DNA of 64,000 nt. Source: Thermoleophilales bacterium. GTDB lineage: Bacteria > Actinomycetota > Thermoleophilia > Solirubrobacterales > 70-9. Positions within the stretch are counted from its first letter, which is position 1; every line of letters starts with the position of its first letter. Both the position numbers and the translations under genes were made by a program. Positions 45,647-54,570 of this stretch are shown here, in pieces. The notes under the pieces were generated by a model, which worked only from the letters and a program-made list of their open reading frames with translations, was not told the origin of the DNA and did not search any database. The DNA lies in NCBI GenBank assembly GCA_020636895.1, contig JACJWZ010000001.1, positions 1,534,373 to 1,598,372 on the forward strand. The letters run 5' to 3'.

Positions 45647-46747
45647 TCATACCTGCGGCACCGGCTGTCCGGCCCTGATCCGGCGCGCGAACAGCGCCAG
45701 GCCCAGTCCAATCGCCATCACCGAGACGAGCAGCGGCCCAACGGCCCCGTTCCCGAAGATGCTCGTGAAGCCGTAGGCGGCGGCGCCGATCGCCGCCGCG
45801 GCGGGCAGCGTCAGCACCCAGGCGACCACGAGATTGCCCGCTACTCCCCAGCGCACCGCCGAGACGCGCTTGCCGGCGCCGGCACCCATCACCCCGCCGG
45901 CGATCACCTGGGTCGTGGAGAGCGGGTAGCCGAAGTGCGAGGAGGCGAGGATCACCGCCGCCCCGGCCCCCTGCGCCGAGAAGCCCTGGGCGGAGTCCAT
46001 CTTGATGATCCGCGTGCCCATCGTCCGGATGATCCGCCAGCCCCCGGTGTAGGTCCCGAGCGAGATGGCGGTCGCGGAGGCGACGATCACCCAGGTCGGA
46101 ACCTCGAAGTCGGTGGCCGAGAGGTTGCCGTTGGCGATCAGCGCGAGTGTGATCACGCCCATCGTCTTCTGCGCGTCGTTGGTGCCGTGAGCGAGCGCGA
46201 GCATGCCACCGGAGGCGATCTGCCCGAGTCGGAACCCGCGCGCGGCGGGTCCCGGGCGAAGCCGTCCGCACGTCCAGTAGGCGATGGTGATCGCAAGCAC
46301 GCCGATAACGAAGGCGATCACCGGCGCCAGGATCGCCGGGATCAGCACCTTTCCGAGCACGCCCTCGCCGATCACCGCGGAGGTGCCGACGGCGGCGAGG
46401 GCGGCGCCGACCATGCCGCCGATCAGCGCGTGCGAGGAGCTCGACGGCAGCCCGAAGTACCAGGTGATCAGGTTCCAGGAGATCGCCCCGACGAGCCCCG
46501 CGAAGATCACGGTCGTCGTGATCGCGGTCGCCTGGACGACATCCTGGGCGACCGTCGCCGCCACCTGGATCGAGATGAAGGCGCCGGCGAAGTTGAGGAC
46601 CGCCGCCATCGCGACCGCGACCCGGGGCGTCAGCGCGTGGGTCGAGATCGACGTCGCGACGACGTTGGCGGTGTCGTGGAAGCCGTTTGTGAAGTCGAAG
46701 GCCAGCGCCGCGAAGACGACGATGACGAGAACGATGTCGCTATCCAC
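45647..46747 (-). CDS. pit: Low-affinity inorganic phosphate transporter (Pit family)
   Basis: A 366-aa transporter with the duplicated PiT signature: FDFTNGFHDTANVVATSIST near the N-terminus and LALAHGTNDAQKTMGVI in the second half. Ten or so hydrophobic segments are visible. It moves metal-phosphate with protons. The DUF47 gene just upstream on the same strand is its usual partner. Confidence 0.94.
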   Translation of the reverse strand: MDSDIVLVIVVFAALAFDFTNGFHDTANVVATSISTHALTPRVAVAMAAVLNFAGAFISIQVAATVAQDVVQATAITTTVIFAGLVGAISWNLITWYFGLPSSSSHALIGGMVGAALAAVGTSAVIGEGVLGKVLIPAILAPVIAFVIGVLAITIAYWTCGRLRPGPAARGFRLGQIASGGMLALAHGTNDAQKTMGVITLALIANGNLSATDFEVPTWVIVASATAISLGTYTGGWRIIRTMGTRIIKMDSAQGFSAQGAGAAVILASSHFGYPLSTTQVIAGGVMGAGAGKRVSAVRWGVAGNLVVAWVLTLPAAAAIGAAAYGFTSIFGNGAVGPLLVSVMAIGLGLALFARRIRAGQPVPQV

Positions 46748-46795
46748 CTTGGGTTCCCGAGCCTCGGTGAACCGCTCGAGGGGCCGGCGCGGCCA

Positions 46796-47419
46796 TCACG
46801 CGTTCTTGATCGCGACGCCCTCGATGATGTGGGCCGCAGTCTCGGTCGCGTCGATCGCCTTCTCGAGCACGGCGAAGATGTCCTTCCAGCGGATCACGAC
46901 CATCGGGTCGATCCCGTTCGCGAACAGCGAGGCGACGGCATCCCGGGAGATCCGGTCCCCATCGTTCTCGAGCCGGTGGATCTCAATCAGGTGCCGGTCG
47001 AGATCCTTGAATCCTCGCAACCCCGCAAGCGCCTCCTGCAGCTCCGCGCAGCACCCGACGAGCACCTCCGCAAGCGCCAGGGACTGCTGCATCGGCGCCT
47101 CGATCTGGTAGAGCCCGAGGAAGTCGCCGGCCTCCTCGACGTAGTCGACGACGTCGTCGACCTGGGTCGCGAGCCCGTAGATGTCCTCGCGGTCGAACGG
47201 CGTCACGAAGGTCGAGTTGAGGCGATGGATGATGTCGTGGGTGATCCGGTCGCCCTCCTGCTCGGACTTGAGGATCTCCCGGTTCAGGCTCTCGCTGCCA
47301 TCGGGCCACTTCTCGAGCATCTCGCGCAGCAACTCCGCCGAGCGCAGCGCGTTGCGGCCCGCCTCGGCGAGCAGGTCGAAGAAGACGCGATCCTTGGGCG
47401 CGAAGGAAAGGCTGACCAC
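46796..47419 (-). CDS. DUF47/PhoU-like protein partner of Pit
   Basis: A 207-aa all-helical protein of the DUF47 (PhoU-related) family. Metal-binding acidic motifs lie in EQEGDRITHDI and ENDGDRISRDAVA, one in each half, matching the PhoU duplication. I chose GTG 47419 because the homology starts with SLSFAPKDRVFFDLL. Members regulate or gate the adjacent Pit transporter; the two genes lie 48 bases apart. Confidence 0.9.
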   Translation of the reverse strand: MVSLSFAPKDRVFFDLLAEAGRNALRSAELLREMLEKWPDGSESLNREILKSEQEGDRITHDIIHRLNSTFVTPFDREDIYGLATQVDDVVDYVEEAGDFLGLYQIEAPMQQSLALAEVLVGCCAELQEALAGLRGFKDLDRHLIEIHRLENDGDRISRDAVASLFANGIDPMVVIRWKDIFAVLEKAIDATETAAHIIEGVAIKNA

Positions 47420-47456
47420 GGGCGCAATATCGCAGTTCCGGGCGGCGGGGTGCCCT

Positions 47457-48542
47457 TCAGGTCTCCAGATACGCCGCGACCTCGGCGGCGAGGCGCTCGG
47501 CGGCGTGGCCGTCCCAGAGCGGCGGCGGCTCCGACGAGCCCTCTCCCCGCTGGGCGATAAGCGCCGGGATCTCGGCGATCCGCGCCGGATCGAGACCGAG
47601 CAGAACATTCGAACCGGCTTCGATCGTTATCGGTCGCTCGGTGTTGTCGCGGAGCGTGAAGCACGGCACCCCGAGGTAGGAGGTCTCCTCCTGGACACCC
47701 CCGGAATCGGTCAGGACGGCGCGCGCGTCGGCCTCCAGGGAGAGGAAGTCGAGATAGCCCACGGGCTCGATCAGGTGGAGCCCGCCGGGCAGATCGGCCG
47801 CTGCGTCGCCGAGCCGCGCGCGCGTCCGCGGGTGGACCGGGAAGAGAACGGGCATCTCAGCGGCGATCGCGCTCAACTCGGAGATCGCGGACCCGAGCAG
47901 CTCGCCGTCCACCAGCGCCGGCCGATGCAGCGTGACCAGCAGGTAGGAGCCCGGCTCGACCCCATGCTCCCCGCAGGCCCGGCGCCCGCGGAACCGGTCC
48001 TGCAGCGCCACCAGCGAGTCGATCATCGTGTTACCGACGAGCTTCACGCGCTCGCCGCTGATGCCCTCGTGCTCGAGGTTCGTGAGCGCCTCCGGCGAGT
48101 GGGTGAACAGGAGGTCGGAGATCTGGTCGGTGAGGACGCGGTTGACCTCTTCGGGCATCGTCCGGTCGAAGGAGCGCAGGCCCGACTCGACGTGGGCGAT
48201 CGGCACCTGCATGTGCGCGCACGCGAGCGCCGCCGCAAGCGTGGAGTTGACGTCGCCGGGAACGATCACCAGGTCGGGGTCCTCGGCCTCGATCACCGGG
48301 GCGATCGCCGTCAGGACCCTCGCCAACATCTCCGCGTGCGTGCCGGAGCCGACGCCGAGCATGTGGTCGGGGGCCGGCACCCCGAGCTCCTCGAGGAAGA
48401 TCTCCGACATCATCCGGTCGTAGTGCTGGCCGGTGTGGACCAGCGCGTGCCTGCCGTCGGGATCGATCTCGCGCAGCGCGGCGACGACCGGCGCCATCTT
48501 GACGAAGTTCGGGCGCGTGCCGACGACGTGGAGTAGCCGCAT
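47457..48542 (-). CDS. wecB: UDP-N-acetylglucosamine 2-epimerase (non-hydrolysing)
   Basis: Converts UDP-GlcNAc to UDP-ManNAc for surface polysaccharide or teichoic acid. The 361-aa protein has VVGTRPNFVKMAPVV, IVPGDVNSTLAAALA, the active-site AHVESGLRSFDRTMPEEVNR and the UDP-binding LTDSGGVQEETSYLGVP. All key residues appear intact. No wecC homologue is visible here. Confidence 0.94.
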   Translation of the reverse strand: MRLLHVVGTRPNFVKMAPVVAALREIDPDGRHALVHTGQHYDRMMSEIFLEELGVPAPDHMLGVGSGTHAEMLARVLTAIAPVIEAEDPDLVIVPGDVNSTLAAALACAHMQVPIAHVESGLRSFDRTMPEEVNRVLTDQISDLLFTHSPEALTNLEHEGISGERVKLVGNTMIDSLVALQDRFRGRRACGEHGVEPGSYLLVTLHRPALVDGELLGSAISELSAIAAEMPVLFPVHPRTRARLGDAAADLPGGLHLIEPVGYLDFLSLEADARAVLTDSGGVQEETSYLGVPCFTLRDNTERPITIEAGSNVLLGLDPARIAEIPALIAQRGEGSSEPPPLWDGHAAERLAAEVAAYLET

Positions 48543-48571
48543 CCGCTCGCCTCGGTCAGCCCACCGCGCCG

Positions 48572-48850
48572 CTAGGCGAGCGCGTCGATCCGGGTCGCCA
48601 GGTCGAAGTCGGCGGCGGTGAGCCCACCCTCGGAATGGGTCGTGATCCGCACCGTCACGGTGTCCCAGGAGACCTCGAGGTCGGGATGGTGCCCCATCTC
48701 CTCCGCCGGCCCGACGATCGCATCGACGAACCCGACCGACCCGACGAAGTCGCCGCGGTCGAACTCACGGACGATCGCGTCGCCCTCGCGGCGCCATCCC
48801 TCCCCGAGCCCGCCGAGCCGCTCCTCGATCTCCGCCTCCTCCAACGCCAT
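48572..48850 (-). CDS. phhB: Pterin-4a-carbinolamine dehydratase
   Basis: A 92-aa protein with the family signature EMGHHPDLEVSWDTVTV then TTHSEGGLTAADFDLA. The His-His pair and the following acidic/Asp residues match the dehydratase active site. It would recycle tetrahydropterin from aromatic hydroxylases, but none is nearby, and many bacterial members have no known partner. Confidence 0.93.
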   Translation of the reverse strand: MALEEAEIEERLGGLGEGWRREGDAIVREFDRGDFVGSVGFVDAIVGPAEEMGHHPDLEVSWDTVTVRITTHSEGGLTAADFDLATRIDALA

Positions 48851-48876
48851 GTGCGCGATCCGTTATACCGCCCGGC

Positions 48877-49779
48877 ATGCGGATCGCGAGCCTCGTGCCC
48901 TCGGCGACCGAGCTCCTCTTCGCGCTCGGCCTCGGCGACGACGTCGTCGCCGTCACGCACGAGTGCGACTGGCCGCCGGGGCCGGATGGGGTCGAGCGTC
49001 TGCCGCGTCTGACCCGGAGCGCGATCCCCGCCGGGCTCGAGCCCGCCGATATCGACGCCGCCGTGCGCGAGCGGGTCGGCGCCGGGCTCTCGCTCTACGA
49101 GCTCGATGCCGGCGCCCTGGCCGAGCTCGAGCCGGAGCTGATCGTCACCCAGCAGGTCTGCGAGGTCTGCGCGGTATCCAGCGACGACGTCCGCGCGGTC
49201 GCGGCCGAGCTCCCGGGCAACCCGCCCGTGCTCTCGCTCGATCCCTCGACGCTCGCCGACGTACTGGATGACTGCGTGAAGCTGGGCGCAGCGGCGGGGA
49301 TCCCGGCCCGCGGGGCTGAGCTGCGGGCCGAGCTCGCGGATCGAATCGAGGCTGTGCGGGAGGCGACCGCGTCAGCGCCGCCGGTCCGGACCCTGGCGCT
49401 GGAGTGGCTCGACCCGCCGTTCACGGGCGGTCACTGGATCCCGGAGATGATCGACGCCGCCGGCGGCATCGACGCGCTCGGGACCGAACCGGGGGCGCGC
49501 TCGCGCGACCTGAGCTGGCACGAGGTCGGCGCGAGCTCGCCTGACGTCGTGGCCGTGATGCCGTGCGGCCTCCACGCTGAGGAGGCGGAGCGTGAGGCGC
49601 GGAGGCATCGGGCCGACCTCGAGGCCCTCGGGGCGGAGGCGATCCACGCGGTCGACGCGGCGAGCTCCTTCTCGCGACCCGGCCCGCGCCTGGCCGACGG
49701 CGTCGAGCTCCTCGGCCACCTGCTGCACCCACGGTTGATCGGCGCGCCCGCCGGCCTCGAGTCCAGGCGGATCGCCTGA
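48877..49779 (+). CDS. BtuF-like ABC substrate-binding protein without a signal peptide
   Basis: A 300-aa protein of the cobalamin-type periplasmic-binding family: RIASLVPSATELLFALG then VAVTHECDWPPG, and ELIVTQQVCEVCAV. The C-terminal lobe is present. However it starts directly at the first strand, with no signal peptide or lipobox, and no BtuCD transport genes adjoin it. It may be a cytoplasmic binder or use an external partner. It diverges from the pterin dehydratase gene. I see no cobalamin riboswitch in the 26-base gap. Confidence 0.8.
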   Translation: MRIASLVPSATELLFALGLGDDVVAVTHECDWPPGPDGVERLPRLTRSAIPAGLEPADIDAAVRERVGAGLSLYELDAGALAELEPELIVTQQVCEVCAVSSDDVRAVAAELPGNPPVLSLDPSTLADVLDDCVKLGAAAGIPARGAELRAELADRIEAVREATASAPPVRTLALEWLDPPFTGGHWIPEMIDAAGGIDALGTEPGARSRDLSWHEVGASSPDVVAVMPCGLHAEEAEREARRHRADLEALGAEAIHAVDAASSFSRPGPRLADGVELLGHLLHPRLIGAPAGLESRRIA

Positions 49780-49800
49780 GCCCGAGGCCGGGTTCGCGTT

Positions 49801-50235
49801 TCAGCTGGAGCTGTCGTTCCCGCCGGAGCCGCTGCCGGATCCGCTGGAGCCGCCGGATCCACCGGAGCTGCCGCCGGAGCTACCCGGGCCGTCGGGTGTC
49901 GGCACCGCACCGGGGGGCATGCCGCCTCCGGGAATCTCGCCGCCGCTCGAGGGCGGCCCGCCCGAGCCGGACTGGCCGTAGCTGCCACCGGGGCCGCTGG
50001 GCATGCCCTGGGTGCCGCCGCCGAACTCCTGCTGGCCGAAGGACCCGCTGGGGCCGCCCGGGGGGCCGCCGTGGTCGTCGCCGGCCGTCGAGCGGCCGAT
50101 CGCGAACGAGGCCCCGGCGATGACGAGCGCCAACACCACGGCGCCGACGATCGCCATCGGGCGGCTCACCGTGAAGGTGTAGGTGCGCGGCTCCTGCGGG
50201 AGCTCCTCGGTCGTCTCTTCCGTCTGCTCTTCCAT
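49801..50235 (-). CDS. Membrane protein with long Gly/Ser/Pro-rich tail
   Basis: A 144-aa protein: a Glu/Thr-rich cytoplasmic start, one transmembrane helix (about 27-49, MAIVGAVVLALVIAGASFA), then about 90 residues rich in Gly, Ser and Pro, ending SGSGSGSGGNDSSS. ATG 50235 has AAGGA five bases upstream; a frame-start at 50262 is less likely. Low complexity makes homology calls unsafe. It lies downstream of the rhomboid gene on the same strand. Confidence 0.65.
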   Translation of the reverse strand: MEEQTEETTEELPQEPRTYTFTVSRPMAIVGAVVLALVIAGASFAIGRSTAGDDHGGPPGGPSGSFGQQEFGGGTQGMPSGPGGSYGQSGSGGPPSSGGEIPGGGMPPGAVPTPDGPGSSGGSSGGSGGSSGSGSGSGGNDSSS

Positions 50236-50397
50236 CGTTTCCTTCCTCTCGTGGATGCTCACCCGAGGATGGGCCGCCTACCTGAGCGGAACATCTGCGG
50301 CAGCTGAGATTTCCCTGAGCGTGCGGGGCGCTGGGGCGCTGGGGCCTGGACACGCGATTCGGAGCCAGACAGCTTCGGCGGCTGAGCCGCCGGCCGG
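50236..50397. other. Gap between the Gly/Ser-rich protein and rhomboid genes
   Basis: No gene is evident in these 162 bases; a few CGCTGGGGCGCTGGGGC-type repeats occur near 50,326. Confidence 0.4.
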
Positions 50398-51288
50398 CTA
50401 GAAGCCGATGCCCGCCGTCGCGACGACGATCGCGGCGACGAAGCAGACCACGCCGAGGGCGGCCATCGAGGCCAGCTCGACCGGAAGCGTCTCGCGGCCG
50501 GCCATCCGACGCTCCGCGAAGACCACGAGCATGCCGCCGAGGAAGCCACCGACGAGTCCACCGAGATGCCCGCCGATGCTGATCCCCGAGACGCTGAAGG
50601 TGAAGACGAGGTTGAGGACGAGCCAGAAGCCGAGCGTCTGCACGACCTGGGTGAAGCCGCGCTGGCGGGCGATCAGGATCGTCGCCAGGAAGAGCCCGTA
50701 GACGGCGCCCGAGGCGCCGATCGTGAAGGTCTGGGGATCGCTGAGAAGGAGCGCGCCCACCGAGCCGGCCAGCAACGAGACGAGGTAGACGGCGACGAAC
50801 CGGGCGCTGCCGATCGCCGGCTCGAGCACCTGGCCGAGGATGTAGAGGGCGAACATGTTGAGGCCGAGGTGGAAGATGCCCTGGTGCAGAAAGCCGGAGG
50901 TGATCACCCGCCACCACTCACCGCCGCCGGTCTCGATGACCACCCCTCCCCCGCCGCAGAGACCGCCGTCGCCGATCGCGTTCCCGCACAGGGCGCCGTC
51001 AGCGAAGACACGGCCGCCGGTCGACCCGACCCCGCCCGAGCCCCCCACGACCTCGAACAGGTAGACGACCACGTTGATCGCGATCAGGACCATCGTCGCC
51101 GTCGCCGCTCCGGAGCCGACCGCGCCGTAGTTGACCTGCTTGACCTGCGTCTTCTCCCCCGCGCATTCGGGGCAACGCATCCCGACCGACGTCGGCGTCA
51201 TGCAGTCGGGGCAGATCGGCCTTCCGCAGCGCGAGCAGGCGACACCGGTCTCGCGGTCGGGGTGTCGGTAGCAGGTGGCCGTGGGCAT
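50398..51288 (-). CDS. Rhomboid-family intramembrane protease with N-terminal zinc finger
   Basis: A 296-aa protein. Residues 1-45 hold four CxxC/CxxH pairs (Cys6/His9, Cys18/Cys21, Cys26/Cys29, Cys39/Cys42), typical of actinobacterial rhomboids. The membrane domain has the catalytic dyad Ser193 in GASGAVYG and His241 in GGHLGG, plus FHLGLNMFALY. It cleaves membrane proteins within the bilayer. It follows the sigma/anti-sigma pair on the same strand, a location that could link it to anti-sigma cleavage. Confidence 0.93.
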   Translation of the reverse strand: MPTATCYRHPDRETGVACSRCGRPICPDCMTPTSVGMRCPECAGEKTQVKQVNYGAVGSGAATATMVLIAINVVVYLFEVVGGSGGVGSTGGRVFADGALCGNAIGDGGLCGGGGVVIETGGGEWWRVITSGFLHQGIFHLGLNMFALYILGQVLEPAIGSARFVAVYLVSLLAGSVGALLLSDPQTFTIGASGAVYGLFLATILIARQRGFTQVVQTLGFWLVLNLVFTFSVSGISIGGHLGGLVGGFLGGMLVVFAERRMAGRETLPVELASMAALGVVCFVAAIVVATAGIGF

Positions 51289-51352
51289 CGCGTGAGCCTA
51301 GAACACGCGCCTGCGCGGTCCTCCGGGGCCGTCGTGCCGGCGGGCGGGCGGT

Positions 51353-52090
51353 TCAGTCGAGCCGGGCGGTCATCAGCGGCGGCTCACTGGGCGTCTCGCT
51401 GCCCCCGCGCGGCTCACGGGTGACCATCACCGCCGCAGCGCCGTCGAGGCCCGACGGGATCGAGACGACGCCGCTCCCGTCGTCGGCCACCACGAAGACC
51501 GAGGACGGATGCACGCCCCCGTCGCGGTCCTGGATCCAGGCCTGGTAGACGTCGCCGCCGTGGGTCGGGGGCATGCCGCTTACCCGCAGGGAGCCGTGGT
51601 CGCCCTCGACCTCCAGCGCTCCCGAGGAATCCACGCCCTTCGCCGCCTGGGCTGACACCGTGCGCGTCCCGTCGCCGGGGTCGCCGCCGCTGTCGTGGAG
51701 CTGGTAGCCGACGACGCCCGCCACGAGGACGAGGGCGGCGGCCAGACCGGCGAGAGCAGGACGCATGCTGAAGCCTCCGAGGAAGCTCGGCAGGCGCCGT
51801 ACCCGAGTCTCGGGCGCAGGTTCGGGCGCGGTCGTCTCGCGCGGCACCTCCGCTTCGGAGTCCACCACGGACAGCAGCCTGTCCCGCAGCTGCGGCGGCG
51901 CGGGGAGCTGCTCGACGTCCTGGGGGATCTGATCGACCGCGACCGTGAGCCAGCGGAGCTGCTCGCGGCAGGCCTCGCAACCCTCGAGATGGGCTTCGAA
52001 AATCTCCGCTTCGCGAGGAGGCAGCGCGTCGAGCGCGTAGGCGGCGACGTCGTCCTGCCAGCGGTCGCGATGTTCGCTTGCGTCTCTCAC
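51353..52090 (-). CDS. RskA-like anti-sigma factor
   Basis: A 245-aa type-II membrane protein. The N-terminal zinc-anti-sigma domain has HLEGCEACREQL (His34, Cys38, Cys41), one transmembrane helix lies near 106-127 (PALAGLAAALVLVAGVVGYQL), and the outside RskA domain has SGMPPTHGGDVYQAWI. It should hold the upstream ECF sigma factor inactive until cleaved. The ATG at 52090 overlaps the sigma stop by four bases. Confidence 0.92.
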   Translation of the reverse strand: MRDASEHRDRWQDDVAAYALDALPPREAEIFEAHLEGCEACREQLRWLTVAVDQIPQDVEQLPAPPQLRDRLLSVVDSEAEVPRETTAPEPAPETRVRRLPSFLGGFSMRPALAGLAAALVLVAGVVGYQLHDSGGDPGDGTRTVSAQAAKGVDSSGALEVEGDHGSLRVSGMPPTHGGDVYQAWIQDRDGGVHPSSVFVVADDGSGVVSIPSGLDGAAAVMVTREPRGGSETPSEPPLMTARLD

Positions 52091-52713
52091 GTTCCCTCCA
52101 GAGCCGCCTCGGGCCCGATCGCCTCCGCAAGCTGCACCCGGATCTTCTCCAGGCCCAGCCGCATCCTTCCTTTCACCGTGCCGAGCGGCATGCCGAGCAT
52201 GTCGGCGATCTCGGAATGGCTGAAGCCGCCGAAGTAGGCGAGCCGGATCACCTGCGACTGGTCGTCGGGGAGCGTCCCCAGGGCTCCCTGCAGCTCGCGG
52301 GAGGTCTCGCGCCGCAGCGCCTCCGCGTCGGTTCGCTCCTCGGCCTCCCTCGCCTCGAGAAGCATCTCGTCGTCGTGGTCGAGCTTCGGGGCGCTCCCCG
52401 AGCCGCGGCGAAGCGCGTCGATGGCGCGGTTGCGGACGACGCTGAGCACCCAGGAGCGGACGCTGCCGCGGGCCCGGTCATAGCGGGCGTTGCTGCGCCA
52501 GATCGAGAGGAAAGCTTCCTGGGCGACGTCCTCGGCGCCGTTGCGGTCGCCGACGATCCGGTAGGCCAGCGAGTAGGCGGCGGCGCCGTGGCGGTCGTAG
52601 AGAACCTCGAAGGCGGCGGCCACCTTGGCGTCGACGACCGCCATCAGCTCCTCGTCGGCAAGCCGCTCAAGGCGCGCCGGATCGGTCTCGACACTTCCGT
52701 CCATCGGTTCCAC
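52087..52713 (-). CDS. ECF sigma factor (SigK-like)
   Basis: A 208-aa sigma factor with region 2 (EVLYDRHGAAAYSLAYRIVG, then DVAQEAFLSIW) and region 4 (IRLAYFGGFSHSEIADMLGM then GTVKGRMRLGLEKIR). The pairing with an RskA-type anti-sigma factor places it in the SigK group. GTG 52713 has a G-rich patch about nine bases upstream; ATG 52704 is an alternative. Confidence 0.92.
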   Translation of the reverse strand: MEPMDGSVETDPARLERLADEELMAVVDAKVAAAFEVLYDRHGAAAYSLAYRIVGDRNGAEDVAQEAFLSIWRSNARYDRARGSVRSWVLSVVRNRAIDALRRGSGSAPKLDHDDEMLLEAREAEERTDAEALRRETSRELQGALGTLPDDQSQVIRLAYFGGFSHSEIADMLGMPLGTVKGRMRLGLEKIRVQLAEAIGPEAALEGT

Positions 52714-52757
52714 ATACGCTTACCCCCCGGGATCGGATCATCAACGGGGCACGGATC

Positions 52758-53591
52758 TTGGACGCAAGCGCGGAGAGCAACGAGGACGGCGGGGAGCCGG
52801 CTGGGAAGGGTGGCGAGAGGACGGCGAGATCGCGCCGCTCCGACTCCGCCGCGAGATCCCGTGCCCGCGACGAGAAGCAGCGGGGGATCAGCCGCAAGCG
52901 CCCCGACCCCGCTCGAAGGGACGAGCGCCGTCCCGGCGGCCCGGGGCCCGCGCGGCTCTACGCGCTGCTCGCGGGGGCATTCCTGGCGATGCTCGGCGTC
53001 CTCGGGTTCTTCTACGACGCGACCTTCGGCACCGGCGAGTCCCTCACCAGCGACGACCTCGCCGGCATCCTCATCGTCAACGGCTGGCGCAACGTGATCT
53101 ACATCGTCACCGGCGTGCTCGGACTCGCGTTCGCATCCCGATGGCCGCGCCGGACGGCCTTCGGGCTCGGCCTCCTCTATCTCGTATTCGCGATCTGGGG
53201 CTTCGACCAGACCGAGCGCGGGATCGGCGACCTTCTCGATGCGGTTCCGCTCGGCGACAACGACAACGCGCTGCACCTGATCCTCGGCGTGCTCGGGCTC
53301 GGCGCGGCCCTGGTCGACGGGCCGCTGCCGAACCTCCCCGAACGCCTCAAGCCGAAGCGGCGGGAGCAGCCGAAGCGGGTCAAGGCGCGGTCGAAGCCCG
53401 GCTCCGGTGAGGAACGGGGTCGCGCGCGGAGACCGGGGGCGAAGCCCGGGGGCGAACCCGAAGCGAAGCCCAAGTCCGAGCCCGAAGCAAAGCCCAAGTC
53501 GGGCGGTGCGGAGACGGAGAAGCCAACCAAGAAGCGGGACCTCCCGCGCCCGCGGCCGGCCGGTTCCCCGCGCCCGTCGTCCTCCTCCTGA
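52758..53591 (+). CDS. DUF4383-like membrane protein with basic repetitive tail
   Basis: A 277-aa protein. A charged, Arg/Ser-rich start (about 1-65) precedes a four-helix membrane domain (about 68-190) with VNGWRNVIYIVTGVLGL and NDNALHLILGVLGL, which I take as DUF4383. The tail (about 200-277) is Lys/Pro/Glu-rich, with EAKPKSEP repeats. The start is TTG 52758; there is no ATG upstream of the first helix. It diverges from the sigma factor. Function unknown. Confidence 0.75.
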   Translation: MDASAESNEDGGEPAGKGGERTARSRRSDSAARSRARDEKQRGISRKRPDPARRDERRPGGPGPARLYALLAGAFLAMLGVLGFFYDATFGTGESLTSDDLAGILIVNGWRNVIYIVTGVLGLAFASRWPRRTAFGLGLLYLVFAIWGFDQTERGIGDLLDAVPLGDNDNALHLILGVLGLGAALVDGPLPNLPERLKPKRREQPKRVKARSKPGSGEERGRARRPGAKPGGEPEAKPKSEPEAKPKSGGAETEKPTKKRDLPRPRPAGSPRPSSSS

Positions 53592-53594
53592 GCG

Positions 53595-53615
53595 GCGCCG
53601 AAACCGCTTCGGCGC
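53595..53615. terminator. Bidirectional hairpin terminator candidate
   Basis: Eight-bp arms GCGCCGAA and TTCGGCGC with a five-base loop sit exactly between the stop of the plus-strand DUF4383 gene and the stop of the minus-strand gene. No T-run is present. Confidence 0.65.
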
Positions 53616-53945
53616 TCAGAAGCGCGCGCGGATCTCGCGGCCGACGCCGCGCAGGCCCTCACCGCGACGGCGTCGCCGCACCTCGATCACGACCAGCGCC
53701 GTGCCGGCGACGGTGCCCGCGGCCGCCGCCGCGATCGGGCGCACCCAGTTGCGCGGATCGCGCAGCGCCTCGCGCTCGGAGTCGGAGAGCTCGTCGGCGA
53801 ACCAGGAGAGCTCTCCCGCGGCCGCGTCGGTGATCCCCCGCAGCGTCGACTCCACCCTGGAGCCGAGACGCTCCGGCGGCTCGATCGGGCGCAGCGCGTC
53901 GGCCAGTATGCCCTCGAGGTCGATCGGCTCGGGACGGTCAGTCAT
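53616..53945 (-). CDS. Hypothetical single-helix membrane protein downstream of an ECF sigma factor
   Basis: A 109-aa protein: an acidic start, RLGSRVESTLRGITD, a helical DELSDSEREALRDPRNWVR region, one transmembrane helix (PIAAAAAGTVAGTALVVIEV) and a basic tail. Not a zinc anti-sigma factor by motif. The ATG 53945 overlaps the sigma stop by eight bases, with a G-rich Shine-Dalgarno inside the sigma gene. The position suggests that it could control that sigma factor. Confidence 0.65.
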   Translation of the reverse strand: MTDRPEPIDLEGILADALRPIEPPERLGSRVESTLRGITDAAAGELSWFADELSDSEREALRDPRNWVRPIAAAAAGTVAGTALVVIEVRRRRRGEGLRGVGREIRARF

Positions 53946-54534
53946 CATCGCCCCCCTCCGCATCGAGTTGCTCCTGAAGCTGCTTGATCGAGCGGTGGAT
54001 GAGCACCTTCGTGGCCCCGTCCGTCTTGCCTAGCGCGCGGGCGATCTCCCGGTTCGACATGCCCAGCGAGAAGCGCATGATCAGCGCCTCCCGGCGGTCG
54101 TCGGAGAGCGTCTCCAGCCCCGCCATGACCTCTCGCATCCGCTCCCGGCCCTCGACGACGCGCTCGGTCCCGTGCGGGTGCTGGACCGGCTCGACGTGCT
54201 CGAGCGCCGCGGTCGGCTTGCGTGAGCGGTCGCGGTGGTAGTTCGCGGCGAGGTTGTGGGCGATGCGGATCAGCCAGGGCCGCAACGGCCGGCCGTCCGA
54301 CTCGCGCTGCGCCCGCTCGAAGTGCCGGTAGGCCTGAAGGAAGGTCTGCTCGGTGAGGTCCTCGGCGTCGTGGTGGTTGCCGATCCGGTAGTAGCAGTAG
54401 GAGTAGACGTCCCGCAGATGGTCGCGGTAGAGCTGCTCGAAGGCGCGGTCGAGGGCTACCTTCTCCGCCGCGCTTTGCGGCTTGCCGTTCGCCTCGGTGG
54501 CCTCGGCGGTGGTCTCGGAAGCGCTCTCCGTCAC
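53938..54534 (-). CDS. Second ECF sigma factor
   Basis: A 198-aa sigma factor with region 2 (FEQLYRDHLRDVYSYCYYRI then DAEDLTEQTFLQAYRHFERA) and region 4 (SDDRREALIMRFSLGMSNRE then IARALGKTDGATKVLIHRSI). It lacks an adjacent RskA-like gene; its overlap partner is a small membrane protein. The upstream gene on the same strand is the PlsC-GpsA fusion. Confidence 0.92.
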   Translation of the reverse strand: MTESASETTAEATEANGKPQSAAEKVALDRAFEQLYRDHLRDVYSYCYYRIGNHHDAEDLTEQTFLQAYRHFERAQRESDGRPLRPWLIRIAHNLAANYHRDRSRKPTAALEHVEPVQHPHGTERVVEGRERMREVMAGLETLSDDRREALIMRFSLGMSNREIARALGKTDGATKVLIHRSIKQLQEQLDAEGGDDD

Positions 54535-54570
54535 CGCTCAAGCCTAGTGGCGTTGCCGAGACCGGAAGGC

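Noticed and set aside
48851..48876. Cobalamin riboswitch before the BtuF-like gene
   Set aside because: The gap is only 26 bases, too short for the element.
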